The notes beneath the pieces were generated by a model. That model worked only from the letters and a program-made list of their open reading frames with translations. It did not search any database and was not told the origin of the DNA. 44,711 nt of DNA from a bacterium. Its GTDB lineage: Bacteria; Chloroflexota; Dormibacteria; Aeolococcales; Bog-877. Both the position numbers and the translations under genes were made by a program. Location: NCBI GenBank assembly GCA_021816695.1, contig JAKAXE010000013.1:1-44711 (forward strand), read 5' to 3'. This document shows, in pieces, positions 7,561 to 16,315 of this stretch (its first letter is position 1; each line of letters begins with the position of its first letter).

Positions 7561-8747
7561 ACGCGGCTTCCCTGACCCCTGAGGTTGGTGATGTCCACGA
7601 TCGGCACTCGCACCTCGAGGTCCCGGTACTCGGGGTGCGGAGCCCCGATGACCAGGAGGTCGGCCTCGGCCACGACCCGCTCCAGCGGGACCAGGTCCGG
7701 GTCGATGGTCACATGGGGGTCGGTGCAGAGAACCTTCTTGGCCTTGAACTGGAGGATGCGCTTCAGGCGGTAGCTGAGACTGGAGCGGATGTCATCCGAG
7801 CCCGCCTTGAAGGCCATCCCCAGGATGCCCACGGTCATGGAGGCGAGGTCGAAGCGCTGTTCCAACCGGGCCACCGTGTAGAGGGGCAGGCCCTCGTTGA
7901 TGAGCATCGCCGAGTGGCCCAGGGTGAACTGGTTGTTGTTGAAGGCCGCCAGCTGCATGGTGTCCTTGAGCAGGCAGGGGCCGGCCGCCAGGCCCGCCCC
8001 GGGGAGATCCTGCGCTCGAGGGTAATCGAGCGCCAGGGCAGAGCGGATCTTGTCGTAGTCGAGACCGTAGTCGTTGGCGATCATGAAGAGCTGGTTGGCG
8101 GTGGCGAACTTGATGTAGCGCCAGGTGTTGGTGAAGAGCTTGGCCAGCTCCGCCTCCTCCGGCTCGAGCTCCACGATCTTGTCGGTGAGCCTCAGAAAGA
8201 GCTCGGCGGCGCGGCGACGCACCGTCTCGGTACGTGCGGCAACGATCTGGGGCAGGGAGTACAGCTCGGTCATCGCCTTGCCCTCGGCGATCCGTTCGGG
8301 GCAGAAGGCCACGTCCAGGGACAGCCCCAAGCCCTTTAGCCGGCTCTCCACCATCCCCGTGACCCCTGGGTAGAGTGTGCTCCGAAGCACCAGCAGCTGG
8401 CCGTCGCGAAGGTGCGGCGCCAGCTCCGCCACCTGGCGGGGGACGTCCAGCGCCTCGGGGTTCAGGTGCTTGTCGATCGGGGTCCCGATCACCACGACCA
8501 CGGCGGCGGCCCGCGCCAGGACTGCGGGGTCGGTGGTTGCCTCCAGCCTCCCCGAGTCCAGAACGTCCTTGAGGACTGCGGCCGCCCCGGGCTCATCGAA
8601 GGGGAGTTGGCCAGAGGAGATGGCCGTGACGGCGCGGTCACTCACGTCGTAGATGGCCACCGTGAGACCGCGCTCCGCGAAGGCGATGCTGAGCGGAAGC
8701 CCAACATGACCCGCTCCCCCCACCACCACCACGTCCAGCCGCCCCAT
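7557..8747 (-). CDS. UDP-sugar 6-dehydrogenase (WecC/WbpA-like)
   Basis: Oxidises C6 of a UDP-hexose (UDP-GlcNAc, UDP-ManNAc or UDP-Glc) to the uronic acid in two NAD-dependent steps. The N-terminal Rossmann motif is VVGGAGHVGLPLSIAFAERG. It also has IGTPID, LRSTLYPGVT, FCPERIAEGKA and the conserved NTWRYIKFATANQ helix. The catalytic cysteine lies in GPCLLKD, and GMAFKAGSDDIRSS marks the C-terminal UDP-binding domain. PERIAEGKA and NTWRYIKFA resemble the N-acetylhexosamine dehydrogenases more than UDP-glucose dehydrogenase, so WbpA or WecC is my preference. It is first in its operon. The missing first step for the WbpB/D/E set at 40-42.7 kb could be supplied from here. Confidence 0.9.
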   Translation of the reverse strand: MGRLDVVVVGGAGHVGLPLSIAFAERGLTVAIYDVSDRAVTAISSGQLPFDEPGAAAVLKDVLDSGRLEATTDPAVLARAAAVVVVIGTPIDKHLNPEALDVPRQVAELAPHLRDGQLLVLRSTLYPGVTGMVESRLKGLGLSLDVAFCPERIAEGKAMTELYSLPQIVAARTETVRRRAAELFLRLTDKIVELEPEEAELAKLFTNTWRYIKFATANQLFMIANDYGLDYDKIRSALALDYPRAQDLPGAGLAAGPCLLKDTMQLAAFNNNQFTLGHSAMLINEGLPLYTVARLEQRFDLASMTVGILGMAFKAGSDDIRSSLSYRLKRILQFKAKKVLCTDPHVTIDPDLVPLERVVAEADLLVIGAPHPEYRDLEVRVPIVDITNLRGQGSRV

Positions 8748-8756
8748 TCGCAGACG

Positions 8757-8762
8757 ATTCTA
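8757..8762 (-). promoter_or_regulatory. Candidate -10 box for a near-leaderless dehydrogenase transcript
   Basis: The minus strand has TAGAAT ending nine bases before the ATG at 8747, and no Shine-Dalgarno. This repeats the arrangement seen at sufU. Confidence 0.35.
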
Positions 8763-9433
8763 CAGGGCACCCTTCCGGCCACCTCTTCGGGCGCCTCCGC
8801 TTGAGCCCCATGGACCGTGGCCGACTGGCTCCGTGAACACGAGGAGCCTTCCCAGGGCCGCCCACCGATGGCACGCCCCGCGGCGGAACGGCGAATCCGG
8901 GATCAGCCCGGGCTCGGAATGGGCGCCGTGGGGGGCCGGGCTGCCACGGTTGAGGTCCCCCGCCAGGCAGCACTCTCAGCAGGCGTCCAGGACAGCTGGT
9001 CGCAGCGATTCCGGACATCACCGTCGCGGGCAAAAGTCGCGCCATCCGAAGGAGGCACGGTCCTGAGGCGTCACCGCAGCTGCTCGCCGGGCATCGAACC
9101 TCGTCGCCTCCAGTGTGGCGGTAGGGAGGGATCGCCCAAAGACGGGCGTGGGCAAGGAACGCTCTGAGCGCCGTGGGGTCTTCCGGCCCCCTGCGTCGGC
9201 CCCCGGCTAGTCCGAAGTACGGAGGCCCTTCGGACCGGGGCGTCTGCCCGACGCGGCGCAGGCACCACTCGATTGTCAGCTCTGGGGGAGGCAGGAGCCC
9301 GCTCGCTCGGTGCGCCCCAGTGGCCCTGTCGATCCTATACTCGGCCTGCCTTCAGGGATCAGGTCCGCGGTGGGCGGGCAGCCAGTCGGTTGGGGAGCAA
9401 TTGATCTACAAGCGCGCATCCGGCGGGCCTGTG
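8763..9433. other. Intergenic region of about 670 bases without a supported gene
   Basis: Frames here on both strands are Arg/Pro/Gly-rich shadows lacking ribosome sites or family resemblance. The only signal is TATACT at 9336-9341 on the plus strand, a fair -10 for the membrane-protein gene beginning at 9434, without a good -35. Nothing resembling a tRNA, riboswitch or insertion sequence was found. Confidence 0.4.
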
Positions 9434-10756
9434 ATGTCGCGACGGCTGGCCTGGACCGTGTCAGGCGTCTTGATGACCGCCCCAGTCGGGCTCTACTTCT
9501 GGTTCGTCGATCTCTTCGGGGTGAACGTTCCCTTCGAGGACACCTGGAACGGAACGCTTCCCCTTCTCAGGGCCTTCGCCGATGGCCGGCTCCAGTTGGC
9601 CGCTCTGTGGGCGCAGCACAACGAGAACCGCATGCTCGTCCCCAACCTGCTCACTGTCTTGATCGATTCCGCAACCCGAATGAACGAGCGCGCCGACATG
9701 CTGGTGAGCGGGTGCTGTCTGGTTCTGGCCCTGGTCGTCATCTTGGTTCTGGCCAGTCGGACGCTCCGCCTCGGCCCGGTGCTGCTGGTTCCCGTGGCGT
9801 TCCTGGTGATGGGCTTGGTCCAGTGGGAGAACATCCTCTGGGCATTCCAACTGGCCTGGATGCTGATCCTCTTCCTCAGCGTGGCGAGCCTGGCGGCCAT
9901 CGAGTGGGCGGGGAACCGCTGGAGCGGGTGGGCACTGGCGGCGACGTTCGGGGTCCTAGCCTCCTGCAGCTCCCTGCAGGGCCTGCTCGTCTGGCCCGTC
10001 GCCCTGTACTACGGCTGGGCGGTCGGCTGGTCCCGCACTCGCGCTGCCGCTTGGACGGCTGCCGGGCTGGTTACTGCCTTCGCCTACTCCTGGGGACTCG
10101 GTCCCGTGGGAACCCCCTCTCGCCCCTTGCTGCCGCTCCAGGAGCCTACTGTGGCGGCGCACTTCGCTGGTCTCCTTGTCGGCGGGATGTTCGACTTCCA
10201 CCACGTAGCCCTGGGAGGACTCACGATTGCCACGGCGGTGGTCCTGGCAGTGGTCGTGGTGTCCGACCGGCGCTGGCGCCGGGAGCTGCGCCTCCCCATG
10301 GCCCTGATCGGCTTCGCCGTGGGGTTTGACGCACTCGTGTTGGTGGGACGGCTCCCGCTGGGCCTTGCCGCCGCTGGGGCGTCTCGGTACACCACCTATA
10401 ACCTGTGCCTATTGGCGGGCTTATGGCTGGCGAGCGCCTACCTGGTCGGGCGCCGAGTCGCGCCGGAGGGCTCGCCCCCTTCGGTCTCCCCGCCCGTCCT
10501 CTGGGTCGGAGCGGCGCTGGTGGCTCTGATTGTGGGCTGCCAACTTGGCGGTGACATCCCAGCGGGACTCTCGGCGGGGGCCAGTGCCCGCGCTCAGCGC
10601 GCTGCTGGTGCCCACCTGCTGCTGGACCTGTCACGCGCTCCGGACAGCGCCCTGGCCGCCGACCTCTTCTTCCCCAGCGGGCAATACGTCCGAGTCTGGA
10701 CTGGTGTGCTGCGTCGGCACCGGTGGTCCTTGTTCAGTGGGACGCCATACCGGTGA
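9434..10756 (+). CDS. Polytopic membrane protein of unknown function
   Basis: A 440-residue protein with about ten hydrophobic segments, for example FGVLASCSSLQGLLVWPVAL and TIATAVVLAVVVVS. An extracytoplasmic-looking stretch near the N-terminus contains DTWNGTLPLLRAFADG and WAQHNENRMLVP. This acidic/His-Asn-Glu pattern after the first membrane segment recurs in uncharacterised envelope-polysaccharide membrane proteins and may be catalytic, as in GT-C enzymes, but I cannot name the family. The ATG at 9434 gives a normal basic N-terminus (MSRRLAWT) before the first helix; the frame is open upstream without plausible protein. It converges on the DUF2142-like gene with a 45-base gap. Confidence 0.75.
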   Translation: MSRRLAWTVSGVLMTAPVGLYFWFVDLFGVNVPFEDTWNGTLPLLRAFADGRLQLAALWAQHNENRMLVPNLLTVLIDSATRMNERADMLVSGCCLVLALVVILVLASRTLRLGPVLLVPVAFLVMGLVQWENILWAFQLAWMLILFLSVASLAAIEWAGNRWSGWALAATFGVLASCSSLQGLLVWPVALYYGWAVGWSRTRAAAWTAAGLVTAFAYSWGLGPVGTPSRPLLPLQEPTVAAHFAGLLVGGMFDFHHVALGGLTIATAVVLAVVVVSDRRWRRELRLPMALIGFAVGFDALVLVGRLPLGLAAAGASRYTTYNLCLLAGLWLASAYLVGRRVAPEGSPPSVSPPVLWVGAALVALIVGCQLGGDIPAGLSAGASARAQRAAGAHLLLDLSRAPDSALAADLFFPSGQYVRVWTGVLRRHRWSLFSGTPYR

Positions 10757-10801
10757 CGTGCGTCGAGTCGTCCGGCCCCGGCGCCTGCCCGCCGGCCCTG
10801 T

Positions 10802-12181
10802 CTACAGGCCAGCTATCGGCAGTACATTGACGAGGAGCACCCAGACCATGGTGCCAGCCATCAGAAGGGGCCAAGCCGCCAACCCAAGCCATCCGCCCCA
10901 GCGACCAAGTCGGTGCCCAAGGTCGGCTGTCCCGGACACCACGAGCGTGCTGATGGCCGCCACCCCGACCAAGACGTACCGCCCCTGGTACTGAGTTGTC
11001 TCCGCCGCCACCATCAGGGCTCCCAGAACCCCAGCCACCGCCACCAAGGTGAGACCAAGTCCGACTGCGAAGTGTTCCTCGACGAGGTCGGCTGGCGACG
11101 AACGTCGGAAAAGGGTGACGGCTCCCCAGGCGGCGCCCACCAGCGCTGCTGCCCCGAGGAGGTAGCTGGCCTTGGTAGGCATGGTCAGCTGGTTCCAACC
11201 CCCGACGTACCAGAACGTCTGAACGATCCCCTTGATCGCGGCCACTGCCCACCCGGCCAAGTGTGCACCCTGCGGCTTGGTCACCAGGACCCCGCCGGGA
11301 AAGAAGTGGCGGAGCATCACCTCGTTCTGGGTTTGCTCAAGAAGCTGCCCGGAAAGGGTCAGGTTTCGCAGATACCACCATCCCCCGACCCCGGCGGTCA
11401 CCGCGGCGGCGAGCAGAAGTTGGGGGAGGCCGCGGCGGCGCCGCGCGATGGTGACCACCATCGCCAAACCCAGCAGCCCGATCACGGGCAGGGTGGTGTA
11501 CTTGGTGATCGCCGCCAGTCCCAACGTGGCACCCAAGGCGGCTGCCGGCCACAAGCCGCGCCCTTCCCCGCCGGCAGTGGTCTGGATCCAAAGTACGAAC
11601 AGGAACGTGGCGAGGGCGCAGCAGCAGGTCGCCAGGCTGTCATTGGTGACCGCGCCAAAGATTTCGGCACTTTTGGGAAGCAGCGCGGAGAAGGAGGCCG
11701 CCGCCGACGCCAGCATCACCCGGCGGGTCGCCAGCAGGGCGGTCCCGAAGGTGGCCAGAGCGGTTACCACTCCCAGCAGCACCGAGAGCCAGCGGAGCTC
11801 GTGGACCGACACAGCCTGACGGCGCTCCACCTCGTTGTAGCGATGGTCGAGCTCCAGGTGCACTGGGCCAGAGATGGTGCGGATGGGCGGGAGTGGGCGA
11901 GGAGTGAAAGGAGGGATTCTCAGTAGCGCCTGCCAGCCGGCCGCGAGGAAATAGTAGAGGGGTGGTTGCCCGGACTCCCATCCATTCGCAGGGGAGATCT
12001 GCGGAATCGCCGAGCGATGGGCGACGTATTCGATGTACTGGACGTGCTGTAACTCGTCATTGTTCTCCCAGGCAGGCATCAGGCTCGCGAAGAGCCCGCT
12101 GGCGCAGACCGCAAGGAGCACCGGGACGGCAGCGGCAAGAGTGACCTTGCGGACTGAGGTCGATCCGCCCCTGCGAATCAC
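10802..12181 (-). CDS. GT-C/DUF2142-like polytopic membrane glycosyltransferase
   Basis: A 459-residue protein with about ten membrane segments. After the first helix comes PAWENNDELQHVQYIEYV and later GQPPLYYFLAAGW, the acidic loop and QPPxYY pattern of DUF2142 and ArnT/PMT-type GT-C enzymes that use polyprenyl-phosphate sugars. Further on are SALLPKSAEIFGAVTNDSL and GRYVLVGVAAISTLVVS, also family-like. It would act in the membrane with its active site facing outward. The start is GTG 12181, with a GTG nine codons in as the alternative. The neighbouring methyltransferase-glycosyltransferase gene is on the same strand, 231 bases upstream, with nothing visible between. Confidence 0.78.
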   Translation of the reverse strand: MIRRGGSTSVRKVTLAAAVPVLLAVCASGLFASLMPAWENNDELQHVQYIEYVAHRSAIPQISPANGWESGQPPLYYFLAAGWQALLRIPPFTPRPLPPIRTISGPVHLELDHRYNEVERRQAVSVHELRWLSVLLGVVTALATFGTALLATRRVMLASAAASFSALLPKSAEIFGAVTNDSLATCCCALATFLFVLWIQTTAGGEGRGLWPAAALGATLGLAAITKYTTLPVIGLLGLAMVVTIARRRRGLPQLLLAAAVTAGVGGWWYLRNLTLSGQLLEQTQNEVMLRHFFPGGVLVTKPQGAHLAGWAVAAIKGIVQTFWYVGGWNQLTMPTKASYLLGAAALVGAAWGAVTLFRRSSPADLVEEHFAVGLGLTLVAVAGVLGALMVAAETTQYQGRYVLVGVAAISTLVVSGTADLGHRLGRWGGWLGLAAWPLLMAGTMVWVLLVNVLPIAGL

Positions 12182-12412
12182 GGCATCACCCGGCGCGCCG
12201 AACGGGGAGAAATGTGGGCCCCAGCAGGTTTCTCACCCGCCTACGTGAAGACCGCTGACGGGGAGCTCAAGTGGGCTCGCAGTAGCCCCACTCGGGTCGA
12301 CCACCCTTCCGAACCCGAACTCGTGTGCGTGCCCTGATGCAAGCTTGAGCTTTGAAGTCGGCAGCTAGCCGGACTGGCTGATGGCTCCCGTCCCGCAAAC
12401 GCGCCACCATCG

Positions 12413-14965
12413 TCAGCGGTCATGATTCTGGCCAAGGAATCGCCACTCCCAGGACCGTCGGGGGGGCCAGGCCAGGTCGAAGGACCGCCCCGGTTCCAGA
12501 GAGAGGCACGAACTGTAGGCAGGGTCGTCCGCCAGCAGCTGGTGGTACTTCGTGCGAAGCCTCTCGTTCAGGCGTCCAGCGTGAACCGACCCCTCGCTGG
12601 GGCCGGACATCGGGAGCATGCCCGGATCAACGACCCCGAGCCGGCTGTATGGGGTCCAGCGAACTCGGTAGCCCGTCTCCCGCACTCGGAGACAAAGTTC
12701 CGCCACCTGCTCAAACCCCGGGGCCGCCAGAGCCCCGCCAACCTGGCTCAGCACCGAAGCGCGGATCGCCAAGCATCCCGGTGCCAGGGCCGCGACGTCA
12801 TGGACGAGCCAGGCATGGCCGAAGTACCCGGTGCGATCGCGCGCCACTCCGTCCAATGGTGAGGCGACCTCGCCGTCGGGGCCAAATGCCAACGGCCCGC
12901 GGATGAGGCGACCGTCCCGCGTCTCCAGCCGGCCGCCAACCATGCCCACCTCCGGGTCAGCGAACTCGGACACGAGTTGTTGGAGCCAGTCCTCGTCCAT
13001 GACCTCAACTCCCGCCACAATGCTGCAGAAGATCTGCTGACCAGGATCTCCGCCTCCCGACCCGGTGGCTGCCCGGTTTGAGCCGAATGCCCGGTCAAAG
13101 AGCAGCTCCGTGGAAGTTGCCAGCCGGATGGCCGGATACCTGGTCAGTGGCTTAACCGCGGCCAATGTCTCAGAGGCCGCCTCAGGAAAGCCTCCCACCA
13201 CGGTGACCCGGACCGGGGGCAGTGGCCTAGGCAACCGGCGCCGCACCCGGTTGCCCGACCCGAACGGGGCCGGCACAACCTCCGCAGCCACACCGGAGCG
13301 GCGCAGGTGGTCGGAGACCGCGCGAAGGCTCGCGCCGGTGGCGGACGGCTTCGCTCCCAGGCTGGCCGAGGTGGACCCCGGATGCATCCTCCAGTGGTAG
13401 AGCACCAAAGGGAGATGGTGGATCTGGGATGCCGATGCGCGCTCCACCACCCGGAGGGTGAGGTCGTGGTCCTGGCTGCCCTCCATACCCGAGCGGAAGC
13501 CGCCGGCGGCCATTACCTCCTCACGCCGGAAGGCGGTCAGATGGCTCAGATAGTTCTGGCCCAGCAGCAGGGGAGGGTTCCAATCTGGCTTGAAGTACGG
13601 TTCGCAGCGGCTCCCCGTGTGGTCCAACTTGTCCTCGTCGCTGTAGACGAGGACGGCGTCCGGGTGGCGGTCGACTTCGATGGCGAAACATGCCAATGCA
13701 TGCGGGGCCAGCTCGTCGTTGTCGTCGAGCAACACGACGTACTCCCCGTCGGCGAGCGCCAGGGCCGAGTTGCTGGCGCGGCAGATGCCGCCGTTGCGCC
13801 GACGGTAGGTGACGCGAATGCGAGCATCCCGGAGCCGGTACTCCTCCAAGATTTCCCGCACAGCGGGCCGGGTCGAGGAGTCGTCGGCAATGCAGAGCTG
13901 CCACCCAGGGTAGACCTGGGCCAGCACCGAGTCCAGGGCGCTGCGCAGGTGCGCTTCCTCGGGGTCGAAGACCGGCATGACGATAGAGAACCGGCGGCGG
14001 CGTCTTAGCTCAGCCAGGGTGGCCTCAAGCTCCCTTCGTCCCGCACTCCCCAGGGTATCGTAACGCCTCACCCAGTCCGGATAGGCCAGCGGTGGGGAAG
14101 TGTCGGGATGACCCCGCTTCGTGGTTTTGGCCCGGGCCCAGGCCTCTCGGAGCTGGGCGGTCATGCGGAAGGTCTTGGTCCGAAGGAGCGCCTCGCGCTC
14201 GGCCACCGCCGCGTCGCGAGCGGCGAAGGCGCGGTCCACCTGTTGGTGGAGAAAATCCCGGTGAGCGCGTATGCCGTCCAGCTCCCGGCTCGCCTCCCAG
14301 TGCCATCGCTCATAGGCAGCCACCGCTTCGGATGGGGAACCGGCGGGTCGAAACAGGACGGCGTGCGGCGACACGAACGAGGCGTCGAAGTCCACGACCC
14401 GGTAGAACCCATGCTGGGCGAACAGACCGGCCCAGTAATAAGGGGGCCTGACGTTGAGGTGGGTGACTTCGTCGAAGTGTTCAGGGGTCGAGGAGAAGAG
14501 GATGGCACCGGCGTGTCTGCAGAGGTTACCCACCGCCAGCGAAGCCTCCCGGGCGGGGAGATGCTCCAGCACCTCTATACAGCTGATCAGGTCGTAGTTC
14601 TGCGGGAGCTCGTCGACGATTGAAGCCCTCCAGCAGCGATCGCTTATGGAGGCGGGCACCTGGGAGATGGCGTACTCCGAGAAGTCGACTCCCCAAGCGT
14701 CGACGCCGCGGTCCCACAGGGCCTTAACGAGGAACCCCACGGCACAGCCGGCATCGAGGGCCGTCCTCGGGGCCAGCCGGCCGACGATCTCGTCGGCCAT
14801 GTTGCTGAAGAGCCTCTCCCAGAGCGGCTCGCCCCACCGATAGGGCGGACTGGCCTCGCTCTCCTCGCCCTCGCGGAGCGACTGGTAGGCCTGGTAGTAA
14901 CTCTGGCCGTAGAGATCGCAGTGGCAGCAGCTGTCGTCGGCCGCACTCTCGGGTGTGGTGCTCAG
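12413..14965 (-). CDS. Fusion of a SAM methyltransferase and two GT2-like glycosyltransferase domains
   Basis: An 850-residue multidomain protein. Residues about 30-240 form a class I methyltransferase: PPYRWGEPLWERLF, motif I ALDAGCAVGFLVKAL and IEVLEHLP. A short helical linker follows. A GT2 domain begins near residue 324 (FSIVMPVFDPEEAHLRSAL, with LLDDNDE near 413, YSDEDKLD and YHWRMHPGSTS), and a weaker GT2-like domain runs from about 583 to the end. No ATG or GTG precedes the conserved PPYRWGEPLWERLF region, while the first ATG (14800) would remove it. The best start is CTG 14965, eight bases after GGAAAGGGG. The N-terminus then has a CCHC cysteine cluster. It probably builds and methyl-caps a surface glycan. 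Confidence 0.8.
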   Translation of the reverse strand: MSTTPESAADDSCCHCDLYGQSYYQAYQSLREGEESEASPPYRWGEPLWERLFSNMADEIVGRLAPRTALDAGCAVGFLVKALWDRGVDAWGVDFSEYAISQVPASISDRCWRASIVDELPQNYDLISCIEVLEHLPAREASLAVGNLCRHAGAILFSSTPEHFDEVTHLNVRPPYYWAGLFAQHGFYRVVDFDASFVSPHAVLFRPAGSPSEAVAAYERWHWEASRELDGIRAHRDFLHQQVDRAFAARDAAVAEREALLRTKTFRMTAQLREAWARAKTTKRGHPDTSPPLAYPDWVRRYDTLGSAGRRELEATLAELRRRRRFSIVMPVFDPEEAHLRSALDSVLAQVYPGWQLCIADDSSTRPAVREILEEYRLRDARIRVTYRRRNGGICRASNSALALADGEYVVLLDDNDELAPHALACFAIEVDRHPDAVLVYSDEDKLDHTGSRCEPYFKPDWNPPLLLGQNYLSHLTAFRREEVMAAGGFRSGMEGSQDHDLTLRVVERASASQIHHLPLVLYHWRMHPGSTSASLGAKPSATGASLRAVSDHLRRSGVAAEVVPAPFGSGNRVRRRLPRPLPPVRVTVVGGFPEAASETLAAVKPLTRYPAIRLATSTELLFDRAFGSNRAATGSGGGDPGQQIFCSIVAGVEVMDEDWLQQLVSEFADPEVGMVGGRLETRDGRLIRGPLAFGPDGEVASPLDGVARDRTGYFGHAWLVHDVAALAPGCLAIRASVLSQVGGALAAPGFEQVAELCLRVRETGYRVRWTPYSRLGVVDPGMLPMSGPSEGSVHAGRLNERLRTKYHQLLADDPAYSSCLSLEPGRSFDLAWPPRRSWEWRFLGQNHDR

Positions 14966-15143
14966 CTTCCGGTCCCCTTTCCACCAGGTCGCCCGGCCCC
15001 TTCTCGACCACCGCCCCGGGGCACGATCCCCCGGGCGGAAGCGGGCGGTAATTCGGAGGACATTTTAGGGGCCGGGCAGCGCCCACCGGTCTCCGTGGCC
15101 GAGGGCAATCCGCGGGCGCCGCAGCTGAACCGGGGGGCCCCCC

Positions 15144-16315
15144 TCAGGTGAACCAGCCGAAGACGTCGACGACGACGTCCACCTGCCCCAGGTCGTTGTA
15201 GATCAGCAGCCCGCCCTGGGGCGAGAGCTGGCAGACCACGAGGTTGGGCACGGTGTACCCCTGGCCCCAGTTGAGGTCGCTGGCGAGCGGCTGGGGGGTC
15301 TCTGGGTAGACGGTGAGGTAGGAGGCGGCGGTGGTGTCCGTGGCTGTGACGTTGGCCACCACTGCGGCAGCCCCCGCGGGCACCCCGGCCAGGCCCGTCA
15401 CCTGCACGGGCAGGGTGGCGGAGGGACCCAGCGTCCTCCCGGTGCATTGGTCCTGGGGCTGGCCGGTAATGGCGGTGGAACGGGTGTCACAGATCCGGAC
15501 CGGCGATACCGCCTCGAAGAGGTCAGGAGAGCTCGAGGAGTAGTACCCATTGACGTCCACCACCAGGTCGGCCGCACCGAGGTCGTTGTAGAACTGGAGC
15601 GCCCCGGATGCGGAGAGAGGGATGACCACGCGGTTGGCCCGGGTCTCGCCCGGGGACCAGTTGAGGGTGGAGGCGAGGGGGCGGGTCTGCCCGGCCGGCC
15701 AGGCGGTGAGGTAGGAGTAGGCGGTGGTGTCGGTCACCGTTATGTTCGCCACCACCGCGGTGGCCGAGGTCGGCACCCCGCCGTGGCCGGTGACCTGGAC
15801 CTCGATCGAGCCCCCCGGGCCGAGGGTTCCCCCGGTGCACTGGTCGGCCGGTGCCCCACTCTCAGACACAGGTCGGGTGTCGCAGATCCGGGAGGGTGTG
15901 AGCGGGGAGAAGCCCAGTCCCGCCGAGCCGGCCATGGGTCCGTAGTAGCCCTCCACGTCGACCACGACGTCGGCGGCACCGTTGGCGTTGTAGACCTCGA
16001 TGGCGCCCCCGGAAGAGAGCGGCAGCGTGACCAGGTTGGCCAGGGTCTGGCCCGAGGACCAGTTGAGGTTGGAGGCCAGCGGCCGGCTGCTGCCCGCCGG
16101 CCAGACCGTGAGATAGGAGGCGGCGGTGGTGTCGGTGACGGTGACGTTGGCCACCACCGCGGTGGCCGAGGTCGGCACTCCGCCGTGGCCGGTGACCTGA
16201 ACCTGGATGGCGCCCTTCGGGCCGAGGGTTTCCCCGGTGCACTGGTCGGCCGGTGCCCCACTCTCCGAGACGGGCCGGGTGTCGCAGATCCGGGAGGGTG
16301 TGAGCGGGGCATACA
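15144..16315 (-). repeat. Three tandem C-terminal modules of the S53 peptidase
   Basis: Copies lie roughly at 15945-16315, 15540-15910 and 15144-15515. Each starts PxRICDTR, has QCTGxTLGP, then VANVT(V/A)TDTT, and ends VVVDVxG(Y/W). The first two are nearly identical at DNA level over long stretches with a 402-base period (for example GGTGCACTGGTCGGCCGG at 15834 and 16236 on the plus strand), indicating recent duplication. Confidence 0.9.
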
